DNA of 64,000 bases, taken from NCBI GenBank assembly GCA_902363555.1, contig CABJAM010000003.1, positions 434,001 through 498,000 on the forward strand, written 5' to 3'. The notes beneath the pieces were generated by a model. It worked only from the letters and a program-made list of their open reading frames with translations, was not told the DNA's origin and ran no database searches. The DNA comes from Lachnospiraceae bacterium (lineage in GTDB: Bacteria; Bacillota; Clostridia; Lachnospirales; Lachnospiraceae). Of the stretch, positions 43,305-51,368 are shown one piece after another. Each line of letters opens with the position of its first letter. Within the stretch, counting starts at the first letter, position 1. A program made the position numbers and the translations under genes.

Positions 43305-43470
43305 ATGAACGATTTTATTTTTCACAACCCGGACAAGATTTATTTTGGAAAGAATCAGCTTGAACATTTGCCGGAAGAACTTTTGAAATTTGGGATTCTG
43401 GTAAATCTCTGTAATAACACAGGCGGCTATGACCGAAACAGGAAAAGTGGTGTCTGTGGATAAACATTAA
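43305..43470 (+). pseudogene. Remnant of an iron-containing alcohol dehydrogenase
   Basis: ATG 43305 begins MNDFIFHNPDKIYFGKNQ, the standard N-terminus of butanol-dehydrogenase-like iron ADHs. After LKFG the homology ends. Another frame then carries a short protein tail, MTETGKVVSVDKH, ending at TAA 43470, probably from the original 3' end of this or a neighbouring gene. More than 300 residues are missing. Confidence 0.75.
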
Positions 43471-43514
43471 CTCCCGGATAAAAGAAGGATACATTTTTTA
43501 CCCGGGAGCTTTAT
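43471..43514 (+). terminator. Terminator after the redox cluster
   Basis: CTCCCGG (43471-43477) pairs with CCGGGAG (43502-43508), extended by TAAA/TTTA, then CTTTATC. It closes the cluster right after the dehydrogenase remnant. Confidence 0.65.
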
Positions 43515-43556
43515 CTGTATTTTTCAGTATTGATAATTTGTCATTACTAACTCCTA

Positions 43557-43607
43557 TTGACGTAGTAGTATTTATATGATAATATATATATTAGTTAGTT
43601 ATGACTA
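43557..43607 (+). promoter_or_regulatory. Promoter and palindromic operator of the DUF2325 gene
   Basis: TTGACG (43557-43562), a 17-bp spacer and TAATAT (43580-43585). An inverted repeat TTAGT/ACTAA with an 8-nt spacer (43590-43607) follows immediately, where a repressor would block transcription. Confidence 0.5.
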
Positions 43608-43657
43608 ATCAAAGTGGGGCTGGATTTATATGTGCATTATTACAGAAAGGAAAAAAT

Positions 43658-43942
43658 ATGAGTATTGTAATCATTGGAGGACATGACCGAATGGTCTGTC
43701 AGTATAAAAAAATATGCAAAAACTACAATTGTAAGGCTAAAGTATTTACGCAGATGCCGGGAAATCTGGGGAATCAGATCGGCAGCCCGGATCTGGTGAT
43801 CCTATTTACAAATACTGTATCCCATAAAATGGCGAAATGCGCGCTGGCGGAAGCTTCAAGGAAAAATGCAGAGATTGTCAGGTGCCATACAAGCAGTGGA
43901 AGTGCATTGACGGAGATTTTGGAGAACGCCTGCGGGGCATAG
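43658..43942 (+). CDS. DUF2325 protein
   Basis: A 94-residue single-domain DUF2325 protein. MSIVIIGGHDRM, CKAKVFTQMPGNL, LVILFTNTVSHKM and VRCHTSSGSALTEIL follow the family along its whole length. Cys and His residues suggest metal binding, and members are often found beside metal-transport genes in Firmicutes. AGAAAGG precedes ATG 43658, and the longer ORF from 43601 lacks a ribosome binding site. Function unknown. The gap after it (43943-44146) shows nothing recognisable. Confidence 0.85.
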   Translation: MSIVIIGGHDRMVCQYKKICKNYNCKAKVFTQMPGNLGNQIGSPDLVILFTNTVSHKMAKCALAEASRKNAEIVRCHTSSGSALTEILENACGA

Positions 43943-44146
43943 AATATGCCGGGAAAAGGCCCTCTATGACGCCTGTCACGCGGTCCAGCGGGATAGGCGG
44001 GAGGGGGGATAGAGACAAGCATCGAACATCTGCTGGGGATTATGTCCTCTGGCAGGGATAAGGAACAGGCGCGATTGCTTTGGGGCCGTAAAAATAGCCA
44101 TGCTTGCCGGTCGTGCGTTCCTTTTTGTCTAAACAAACGATAGCAG

Positions 44147-44755
44147 TTATAGGTCAAATGAAAAGTGAAGAATTTCGTTAATGAAAAGTTGGATATAAGT
44201 TTCTTTTTGCTGTTTGGAATTAATACAAAGAATGTCTTTAGCAATTTGGTCGGTGATCACATATGTCATTCTTGCTTTAATATAATAATCGTCCTGTCTA
44301 TCCGGGTATCGCTTTCGTAAAAATATTTCTATAATAGCAATCAAACTTTCTTCCGCATCGGAAAGCGTGAATTGTACCTGAGCGTTTTCTTTAGCAATGA
44401 CAATCGAATCCTCGAAAAACTTCTTAGTGTCCACGGACCGGTCAAGTAGCTGCCGCAGATAAAGCGATAGAAAATCTTTATAAGCCGTGCGACTTTCAAG
44501 TACTATAAGTTGATCAAATAATTCTTGCATCGCTTTGCATGAATCCGTAACATATTTCTTTAGCAGAGCACAATAAATTTCACCTTTATCCTGATAGTAG
44601 TTATAGAAATTGCCGATGGATAATCCTGCGTAACCGGCAATTTCTTTTGTGTTCGTATTGTAGTAGCCTTTTTCAACAAAAAGATGATATGCAGCATCCA
44701 AAAGTTTTTTCCGACTTTCAATCGTTCGTTGCTGTATTTTTTTCTCTGTTCCCAT
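44147..44755 (-). CDS. TetR-family transcriptional regulator
   Basis: A 202-residue repressor with an N-terminal helix-turn-helix (RKKLLDAAYHLFVEKGYYNT, then IAGYAGLSIGNFYNYYQDKG) and an all-helical ligand domain. AGGAGA precedes ATG. It is divergent from an alpha/beta hydrolase gene whose promoter carries two matching palindromes, so it probably represses that gene and perhaps itself. Confidence 0.93.
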   Translation of the reverse strand: MGTEKKIQQRTIESRKKLLDAAYHLFVEKGYYNTNTKEIAGYAGLSIGNFYNYYQDKGEIYCALLKKYVTDSCKAMQELFDQLIVLESRTAYKDFLSLYLRQLLDRSVDTKKFFEDSIVIAKENAQVQFTLSDAEESLIAIIEIFLRKRYPDRQDDYYIKARMTYVITDQIAKDILCINSKQQKETYIQLFINEILHFSFDL

Positions 44756-44819
44756 CGAAATTCTCCTATCTTCGGTTAGATATTACAATACTATAAGAAT
44801 AACACAAATTTTCTGAAAA

Positions 44820-44894
44820 GTGAACTTGAATTCAGATTATCTTGACTGTGTGCAGCGATTGCTATATAATAAAACTGAATCAAAGTTCAGTTTT
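44820..44894 (+). promoter_or_regulatory. TetR operators flanking a strong sigma-A promoter
   Basis: TTGACT (44842-44847), exactly 17 bp, then TATAAT (44865-44870). A perfect 9-bp inverted repeat, AAAACTGAA with TTCAGTTTT (44871-44879, 44886-44894), lies immediately downstream. A second site, GTGAACTTGAATTCAG (44820-44835), matches the reverse complement of its core (CTGAACTTTGATTCAG) at 13 of 16 positions and lies just upstream of the -35. Repressor binding at both would enclose the promoter. Confidence 0.8.
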
Positions 44895-44926
44895 TAAAGC
44901 GTACCATATAAAGAAGGGGTGTTATT

Positions 44927-46057
44927 GTGCATAGTGTGCCATATAGAAGGAGTAATAAGAAAATGTGGATTATTATTACGTTGATCGTATGTATTACAAT
45001 TGCTGTATGCGTCATACTTCCACCTGGTTTTGGGAACACAAAACCGTTTCGAGACGAGAGTGGTGACGTGTTACCGGATAGTATTTCAGAAAAAATGAAT
45101 GTAGATATAAACAACACATCTCTTGGTATGTTTATTATGGGAAAAGACAAAAGCAAACCAATATTACTTTTTCTCGGAGGTGGTCCCGGAATACCAGAGT
45201 ACTTTTTAGAAACGCAATATCCCTCTGGGCTTGAAAATGAGTTTGTTGTTTGCTATCTGGAATATCGTGGAACCTCTCTTTCTTACGATTCGGATATGTT
45301 GGCAGAAACGATTACAACAGAGCAATATATTCAAGATGCTGTGGAAGTAACCAATTATTTACGAGAAAGATTTGGACAAGATAAGATCTATTTGATGGGC
45401 CATTCTTTTGGCACCTATATTGGCATTTTAACCGCATCAAGATATCCCGAACTGTATCAGGCTTATATTGGTATGTCTCAAATTACCAATCAAGCAGAAT
45501 CAGAAAAATTGGCATATAGTTATATGCTGGAACAATATCAGCTATCTAAAGATGTAAAGATGGTAAGCGAGTTTGAAAGCTACCCGATTTTCATTGACGA
45601 AAGTGCATATATAAACTACTTCAATTCATCGCTGCGTGATACTGCTATGCATGAGCTTGGTGTGGGAACTATGCACAACATGAACTCTGTCATTAAGGGG
45701 ATATTTTTTCCGAGCCTGCGCTGTTCGGTATATACGCCATTTGAACGCATTAATATTTGGCGTGGAAAAGCTTTTGTCAAAACGACCACTGCTGTTGCAG
45801 ATGTTACTCGCTTTAATGCGTTTCTGGAAGTGCCAGCATTGGATATACCGATTTATTTTTTTGCAGGTATATACGACTATACGTGTTGCTACTCTTTACA
45901 AAGAGAATACTTTGACCAGATAAAAGCGCCAGTAAAAGCATTTTATACTTTTAGTCATTCAGCCCACAGTCCTTTGTTTGAGGAGCCTGATAAAGCCAGG
46001 CTGATCTTACGCGAGGATGTGCTTACCGGTAGCATGGATTATGCAGATACACAGTAA
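44927..46057 (+). CDS. Membrane-anchored alpha/beta hydrolase
   Basis: A 376-residue protein with a basic N-terminus and one hydrophobic helix (about residues 13-32), so the hydrolase domain should be extracytoplasmic and anchored. LFLGGGPGIPEYF gives the oxyanion region, GHSFGTYIG the nucleophile Ser and FSHSAHSP the catalytic His. The fold resembles proline-iminopeptidase-like hydrolases. Both GTG 44927 (AAGGGG, 7 nt) and ATG 44963 (GAAGGAG, 10 nt) have ribosome binding sites. It is under the TetR-operator promoter. The substrate may be an antimicrobial or a peptide (inference). Confidence 0.82.
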   Translation: MHSVPYRRSNKKMWIIITLIVCITIAVCVILPPGFGNTKPFRDESGDVLPDSISEKMNVDINNTSLGMFIMGKDKSKPILLFLGGGPGIPEYFLETQYPSGLENEFVVCYLEYRGTSLSYDSDMLAETITTEQYIQDAVEVTNYLRERFGQDKIYLMGHSFGTYIGILTASRYPELYQAYIGMSQITNQAESEKLAYSYMLEQYQLSKDVKMVSEFESYPIFIDESAYINYFNSSLRDTAMHELGVGTMHNMNSVIKGIFFPSLRCSVYTPFERINIWRGKAFVKTTTAVADVTRFNAFLEVPALDIPIYFFAGIYDYTCCYSLQREYFDQIKAPVKAFYTFSHSAHSPLFEEPDKARLILREDVLTGSMDYADTQ

Positions 46058-46131
46058 TAAAATAACACTCCTGGGCAAAATGCCCAGAAGTGACGTGAAT
46101 TACAAATGCATCAAGTACAGTACGTGTAGCT

Positions 46132-46800
46132 TTACATCGCCGTATCCGGCTGCGGTCTCGCCAACACAGGCGATTGCGGCATCCCGAGAATGGTCGGCTG
46201 CGGATGATACCCCGCGGCGCCGGGGCGGTACTTCTGACCAGGCATTGCATACGGTGTTTGATTTGTTGCATCGGCCGGAACCTGAGCAGCCAGCGTTTTG
46301 CACACGGAGCAATATGCCTGTAAAATATAAGTGCAGTCATCCTCGATATTATAAGTCTGCGTCAAATATTCCGAATGTGAGTTTTCAAGCCATTCTTCAA
46401 AGTTATCAATATATGGCGCAGATAATTCAAGCTGTTTTACCGTATCGGAGAGTATGACCTGAGAAAAGTGCTGATGCAGTTCATGCTCATAGGCCACATG
46501 CTCCCTGACCGGATAAGGAAATTCTTTATTGTGAGGTCTTGTAAACGAATCTACAAGATAATGGAGCATTTCACCGGTTCGGAACCAGTCCGGGATATGA
46601 CGGTTCTTTTCCTGCTTTTTCCACATATGGATCATATATTTTTTACGGCTGTCGTAATTATGACCGCCGAGATTGTTGCTTCCGGAACGGATGAGGTAAG
46701 AAAATGGGTTGATATCCGGGGCAATGTTGCCGAGTATAAAGGCCAGTCGTTTAGGCGCTGAGAGTTTCATGCTTGAACCAAGCTTTTTCGCCAGCATCAT
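46132..46800 (-). CDS. Zinc-dependent phospholipase C-like protein
   Basis: A 222-residue protein. LGNIAPDINPFSY and MLHYLVDSFTRPHN contain the Asp/His ligands of the zinc-dependent phospholipase C fold. HEHVAYEHELHQHF-like residues follow (EHVAYEHELHQHF). The last ~50 residues are Pro/Gln-rich low complexity. ATGATG at 46800 has no adjacent ribosome binding site. A perfect AAGGAGG about 20 nt further upstream is correctly spaced from an ATC codon in the same frame, and the intervening codons (IETKDH) look like protein, so the natural start may have mutated to ATC. Confidence 0.75.
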   Translation of the reverse strand: MMLAKKLGSSMKLSAPKRLAFILGNIAPDINPFSYLIRSGSNNLGGHNYDSRKKYMIHMWKKQEKNRHIPDWFRTGEMLHYLVDSFTRPHNKEFPYPVREHVAYEHELHQHFSQVILSDTVKQLELSAPYIDNFEEWLENSHSEYLTQTYNIEDDCTYILQAYCSVCKTLAAQVPADATNQTPYAMPGQKYRPGAAGYHPQPTILGMPQSPVLARPQPDTAM

Positions 46801-47109
46801 GTGGTCTTTCGTTTCGATGGCAAGGACCTCCTTAAAAAATGTGTATCAATGGAATAGTGTTATTATGAATCTAAAGTACTTACTTTATAATATATTTTAT
46901 TACAAAATTATGGTGAATGTATGTACTCCATGTAATAATTATATAAAATACTCTAAAAATTATATAAAGTCATGCGCATATGACTTTTTAGCAGCTACTG
47001 TAAACAGTAATATACAGTAGCTGTTTTCTATTTCTGAAATTTACTATTACCATTAAATGTATTATAGTTAAAGTAGGCTATACAAATATAAAAATTGGAG
47101 GAGGAAAAT
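46801..47109 (+). other. AT-rich gap before the second deglycosidase-like locus
   Basis: About 310 bp with no ORF. It holds the terminator at 46992-47028 and a low-complexity AT stretch with repeated TTATATAAA words (46938-46970). A TATACA -10-like word at 47079 is followed by GGAGGAGG at 47097-47104 before the ruined DUF6379 gene. Confidence 0.5.
46992..47028 (+). terminator. Terminator hairpin
   Basis: CAGCTACTGT (46992-47001) pairs perfectly with ACAGTAGCTG (47014-47023), followed by TTTTC. No plus-strand gene ends just upstream, so it may end a small RNA or a decayed gene. Confidence 0.65.
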
Positions 47110-47386
47110 ATGGATATCCGTTAAAGAAATGATTTATATGATGGCGATCCCATCGTAAATTTTGAAGAGGATGGCAGGGTGGCCGGCTTCATTGTTATGA
47201 TGCAGGAGCCGCAGTACCGCTCACTGCGTTTAAGCTGCCTGGAGGATATTGTGGTCCGGCTGGATGATGAGGAATTTCATATGATGGACAGTATGAAGCT
47301 TGAGACATCCACGGGGATGAAGGAGCCAAAACAGATGTATACCATGGCTTTTGACCGGTGGGATTTTGCTGAAACGGCTGCATGAG
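47110..47386 (+). pseudogene. DUF6379 (deglycosidase beta-like) gene, stop at codon 5 and 3' truncated
   Basis: After GGAGGAGG, ATG 47110 opens a frame with TAA at codon 5 (47122-47124). Beyond it the same frame encodes GFIVMMQEPQYRSLRLSCLE, the DUF6379 core seen as GFQFKIRLPYYRG at 6158, and continues to FDRWDFAETA, the usual RWEFGE-type region. It then ends in TGA 47384-47386. The last third of the domain is absent, replaced by the alpha-subunit-like gene. The gene should not make a functional beta subunit. Confidence 0.75.
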
Positions 47387-48370
47387 CTGGGAATCAAGGG
47401 AATTGAGATCGTTCCATCACAAAATTTTTCCGGGCTTGTGGAGGAAGGCGTGGACCTGGATTTTTATAAGCAGTGGAGGGAATGGATGGAAGCGTATGAT
47501 ATGACACCGACCAACTATAACCTTTATGATGAGCCGTGTATTTATAAAAATCGTTGGCTCAGCGAGCATGAGCGTTTGGCGCAGCTTAGGAAGGGGCTGG
47601 AAATTGCCGCAAAGCTGGGCTTTCGGACGGCACGGCTCAGTGTGGATTATGGCCTGCCCAATACGAAGCATCTGGAAAATTCGGTGAAGTGCTGCGAGGA
47701 ATACGGGATCATCGGCTCCATTGAGATCCATTCCCCCTATTCCCTGAAATCAAACTGGGCTCAGGCTTGGTTTGAAACGATTGATAAGCTGGGAACGAAA
47801 TATGCAGGAATCCATCCGGACGCCGGTATTTTCCGCACCGGACCAGTGGAAAAGGCGTGCCGGCTGGCCCTGTTAAAGGGCGCTAAACCGGAAATCATAG
47901 AGCTGATCAAAGAGGAATATGCCGGATACGTGCAGCAAAGAAAGGCGTCCGCTGAAATGCTTGTACTTCCGGGGGATTACCGGAAAACCTTTGGCTACGG
48001 CGAACCTGAGCTAAAAGAAAAGATTGTTTTAATGGGCGGCGGACCTCTGGAATGTGGTCTGATTTCCCGATTTTCCTGTGATGATCCGGCCTGGCTTGTG
48101 GAATACAGCAAATATATTGTGCATTTTCATGGCAAGTTTTATGAACTGCTCCCTGACGGCAGGGGCGGCTGGTACGAGCCTTCCATCGATTATCAGGGGA
48201 TTGTGGATGCACTGGTCAAATGCGATTATCCCTATTGGATCAGCACCGAGTGGGAGGGCCAGGGCTTATTCAGAGATCCTGCGGTGGAGGAGATACCGCC
48301 CAGGGGTGAGGAATACGTAAAGCTCCACCACGACATGCTCCGCAGCATGGAGGCGCAGGCACGAGGATAG
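47351..48370 (+). pseudogene. Deglycosidase alpha-like TIM-barrel gene lacking its N-terminus
   Basis: The frame encodes a protein of the same family as 5274. The metal ligands are in IEIHSPYSLKS, IHPDAGIF, VHFHGKFYEL and STEWEGQG. HGKFYEL in particular is typical of C-glycoside deglycosidase alpha subunits. Homology begins only at LLKRLHELGIKGIEIVP, so barrel strand 1 and about 25-30 residues are lost. The first codon of the open frame is TTG 47351, inside the DUF6379 remnant, with no ribosome binding site. The join lies within a GCTGAAACGGCTGCA stretch at about 47371-47385. An active protein is unlikely. Confidence 0.75.
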
Positions 48371-48395
48371 CAGATATGAATATATATAACGAAAG

Positions 48396-48480
48396 GGGCT
48401 GCCGCACTTGAGGGGCTTTCCCGGGCGTGGATACTGGTCCTGAGCCTGGAAAGCATCTTCAGGTGCAGCAGCCCTGTTTT
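48396..48480 (+). terminator. Large two-tier hairpin with U-rich tail
   Basis: Outer arms 48396-48411 and 48459-48474 pair at 14 of 16 positions, and an inner 7-bp stem (48415-48421 with 48448-48454) lies inside. TGTTTTATTGTTTTTT follows. It is larger than ordinary terminators in this window and could also be the 3' end of a structured RNA. Confidence 0.65.
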
Positions 48481-48500
48481 ATTGTTTTTTCTGGAAAATC

Positions 48501-48554
48501 TGTTGTAAATCGGAAATATTTATCGTTTAACCCCAGAAATTTTATTGTTATAGT
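48501..48554 (+). promoter_or_regulatory. YesN-type promoter/operator of the second CUT1 operon
   Basis: Starts TGTTGTAAATCGGAAAT, then TTTATCGTTTA, with the -10 box TATAGT at 48549-48554. The arrangement matches 55687-55740 upstream of the UroD-family gene with the same 47-nt distance from TGTTG to TTATAGT and no -35 box. Activation by the response regulator at 53957 is inferred. Confidence 0.6.
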
Positions 48555-48630
48555 TTATATAGAGCTGATGGATATCCATGGAACCCTGAAACAAGAAATA
48601 ACAATAAAAATAATTTTGGGAGGAAGAACG

Positions 48631-50373
48631 ATGGTATACAAAAAAATGTTAAAACGAGGGCTGGCAGCAGCCTTATCCTTTGCGATGGTTTTCTCGCTGG
48701 CAGGCTGCGGTGGCGGCACTGACAAACAGGGGGGGAACGAAACCAAGGCCGCTTCAGGCACACAGGCGGCAGCTTCCACTTCCCCGGAGGACGAAGCGTC
48801 CGGGGAAAGCTATGATCCTTTAGGAGCTTATGCGGATACGGTAACGCTTGCCATTGGCCGCGGTACTGTGCAGAATGCCAAGCTGCCCGACGGCGCCAGC
48901 TATGAAAATAATGCATACAATGACTGGGTTCTGGACCGTCTCAATGTGAAATGTGTTAACGCCTTTGAAGCCATGGAGGGCGAGGACTATGACCGTCAGG
49001 TATCATTGGCCATGGCATCAGAGGATTTACCGGATGTAATGATTGTGGGCCGGGATATTCTGGATGAACTGGTGGAAAATGACCTTCTGGAAGATCTTAC
49101 CGAAAGCTACAACAATTATGCAAGTGATTATATTAAGGGTATTTATGATTCTTATGAAGGCCGCTGCCTGGAAAGCGCCATGTTTGATGGAAAGATCATG
49201 GCTCTGCCTTCTACAAATCCGGATGATGCCCCGGGGCAGGTATGGATTCGCCAGGACTGGCTGGACAAGCTGAACCTTGTGGTTGACGCGGATGGCAATA
49301 AATGTATCACCCGTGAAGAACTGGAGATGGTTGCTAAGGAATTTGTGGAGAAAGATCCGGGAAATAGCGGAAATCCTGTAGGTATGGCCTTTTCTTATAC
49401 TATGGACGGCAGTAACAATCTGGGGATTGGTGCAATTAATGCATCCTTTGGTGCTTTTCAGCAGCAGTGGTTTCAAAATTCCGACGGCACCGTATATAGT
49501 GGTTCGACTACACCGGAAATGAAAGAATCCCTGGCTTTTCTTGCAGATCTATTCGATAAAGGTCTTGTGGACCCGCAGTTTGGCACGAGAACCTGGGAGG
49601 ATATCACGGCGCTTATGACCAATGGACAGACGGGGATTTCCTTTGGCGTATGGCATATTCCCGACTGGCTGCTGAGCAATGTAAAATCCATGGACCCGGA
49701 AGCGCAGTATACATCCTTTGCCCTCGAAGATGAAAATGGCAAGGTCAATGCACCCCACAGCAATGCCGCCGGCAGCTACGTGGTGGTCCGCAAGGGTTAT
49801 GAAAATCCGGAAGCCGTTGTTAAGCTGATCAATCTGTTCCATGATGAGCGTGTGACCTCCAAGACCCTGGATACGGACGCTCCGGCGGTTGCTGAATATG
49901 AGGCAGCAGGTGTGGACGGCTCCGTAAGACCCCTGAGAGTTGAGATCAACAGCAGCACATCCTTATTGGATGATTTCCATTCGATTGTTTCCTGTGTCAA
50001 TGGCGAAATCACACTGGAAGATATGCCCACACTGGAGTCGAAAAATATGGTCGGCTGTATCCAGCGCTACAATGAGGACCCAAAAACCACCGATGTGATC
50101 GACTGGTCCAGATATCATTCACGTATGGACGGTATCGGGCTTATTGATACATTGACCAAGCAGAACTCCTTTAGCTGGGTGGAACCCTTGTATCTTGGTA
50201 CAACGGATACAGAAAAGAGCAACGGCGCAAACCTGGATAAGCTGGAAGAGGAGACCTTTATCAAAATTATTACCGGCGAGCTGGCTATTGATGCTTTTGA
50301 TACATTTGTAGAAAACTGGAATTCTCAGGGCGGAGCTCAGATTTGTGAGGAAATGGCCGCAAAGCTGCAATAG
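48631..50373 (+). CDS. CUT1-type extracellular solute-binding lipoprotein
   Basis: A 580-residue lipoprotein (SLAGC lipobox) of the oligosaccharide-binding class associated with YesM/YesN systems. IWIRQDWLDKLNL-type and DLFDKGLVDPQFG segments are family features (VWIRQDWLDKLNL here). GGGAGGAAG precedes ATG 48631. A conserved activator-type promoter lies 80-130 bp upstream. Two permeases follow, after a hairpin that probably reduces read-through. Confidence 0.88.
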   Translation: MVYKKMLKRGLAAALSFAMVFSLAGCGGGTDKQGGNETKAASGTQAAASTSPEDEASGESYDPLGAYADTVTLAIGRGTVQNAKLPDGASYENNAYNDWVLDRLNVKCVNAFEAMEGEDYDRQVSLAMASEDLPDVMIVGRDILDELVENDLLEDLTESYNNYASDYIKGIYDSYEGRCLESAMFDGKIMALPSTNPDDAPGQVWIRQDWLDKLNLVVDADGNKCITREELEMVAKEFVEKDPGNSGNPVGMAFSYTMDGSNNLGIGAINASFGAFQQQWFQNSDGTVYSGSTTPEMKESLAFLADLFDKGLVDPQFGTRTWEDITALMTNGQTGISFGVWHIPDWLLSNVKSMDPEAQYTSFALEDENGKVNAPHSNAAGSYVVVRKGYENPEAVVKLINLFHDERVTSKTLDTDAPAVAEYEAAGVDGSVRPLRVEINSSTSLLDDFHSIVSCVNGEITLEDMPTLESKNMVGCIQRYNEDPKTTDVIDWSRYHSRMDGIGLIDTLTKQNSFSWVEPLYLGTTDTEKSNGANLDKLEEETFIKIITGELAIDAFDTFVENWNSQGGAQICEEMAAKLQ

Positions 50374-50391
50374 AAGCGACAGTGATAACGA

Positions 50392-50418
50392 AAAAAGGGC
50401 TGCGTTGCAGTCCTTTTT
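50392..50418 (+). promoter_or_regulatory. Attenuating hairpin between binding protein and permease genes
   Basis: A 12-bp stem (50392-50403 with 50407-50418, one G-U pair in RNA), a 3-nt loop and a T-rich 3' arm. It resembles a leaky terminator that would give more binding protein than permease, analogous in position to the hairpin at 1625. Confidence 0.65.
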
Positions 50419-50445
50419 CAACATTAAAGTGAAAGAGGAATGTCC

Positions 50446-51357
50446 ATGAAAAAACACGGTATCGCTCTCAAAAAAAGAAAATCGGAAACCGCTTATCATT
50501 TTATGATGCTTCCGGGAATGATTTTTCTATTGATATTCTCTTATATTCCCATGTTTGGCCTTGTGATGGCTTTTCAGGATTATATTCCGGCCAAAGGGCT
50601 TTTTGGATCGAAATTTGTGGGGCTGAAGCATTTTAAATACATATTCTCGTTGCCGGATATCGGTCAGATTATAAGAAATACGGTAGTTATCGCTCTGGGG
50701 AAGATTCTTCTGGGAACGCTGATGGCTATTGTCTTTGCAATCCTGCTCAATGAAATTAAAAACAAGCTGCTGAAAAAAAGTGTGCAGACCATCGTCTATC
50801 TGCCCCATTTCCTGTCCTGGGTCGTTCTCGCATCGGTGATCGTCAATCTTTTTAACCTGGATGGCAGCATCAACCAGCTGCTTTCGGCCATTGGCCTTGA
50901 CAAATTAAATTTTCTCGGCAGTAATACGCTGTTTCAGCCCCTACTTATCGGAACGGATGTGTGGAAGGAGTTTGGTTACAATTCGGTGGTATACCTGGCG
51001 GCCATCACAGCCATCGACCCCGGACTTCATGAGGCGGCCTCCATCGACGGGGCCAGCTGGTGGAAACGGGTGTGGCATATTACATTGCCTGGCATGATGC
51101 CCATTATCCTGCTTATGGGCGCCGTAAATCTAAGTGGTGTTTTAAGCGCCGGCTTTGACCAGGTGTACAATCTCTATTCGCCTATGGTTTACTCCACCGG
51201 CGACATATTGGATACGTATGTTTACAGAGTGGGCCTGATCAGCCGGCAGTACAGCTTCGGTACGGCGGTGGGCTTATTTAAATCTGTTATCGGTATGGTA
51301 CTTATGCTTGGCGCCAACGGTCTGGCAAAGAAGTATGCGCACCGGAAGATTTTTTAG
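50446..51357 (+). CDS. CUT1 ABC transporter permease (LplB type)
   Basis: A 303-residue, six-helix permease. IFSYIPMFGLVMAFQDY is the usual first helix of the LplB group, and HEAASIDGASWWKRVWHIT is the EAA loop. AAGAGG is properly spaced from ATG 50446, and the ATG at 50440 is too close. It pairs with the permease at 51369. Confidence 0.9.
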   Translation: MKKHGIALKKRKSETAYHFMMLPGMIFLLIFSYIPMFGLVMAFQDYIPAKGLFGSKFVGLKHFKYIFSLPDIGQIIRNTVVIALGKILLGTLMAIVFAILLNEIKNKLLKKSVQTIVYLPHFLSWVVLASVIVNLFNLDGSINQLLSAIGLDKLNFLGSNTLFQPLLIGTDVWKEFGYNSVVYLAAITAIDPGLHEAASIDGASWWKRVWHITLPGMMPIILLMGAVNLSGVLSAGFDQVYNLYSPMVYSTGDILDTYVYRVGLISRQYSFGTAVGLFKSVIGMVLMLGANGLAKKYAHRKIF

Positions 51358-51368
51358 GAGGGCTTGCT

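Noticed and set aside
46938..46975. AT-rich repeated TTATATAAA words as a plasmid-type origin or centromere
   Set aside because: Only two copies and no replication or partition gene nearby.
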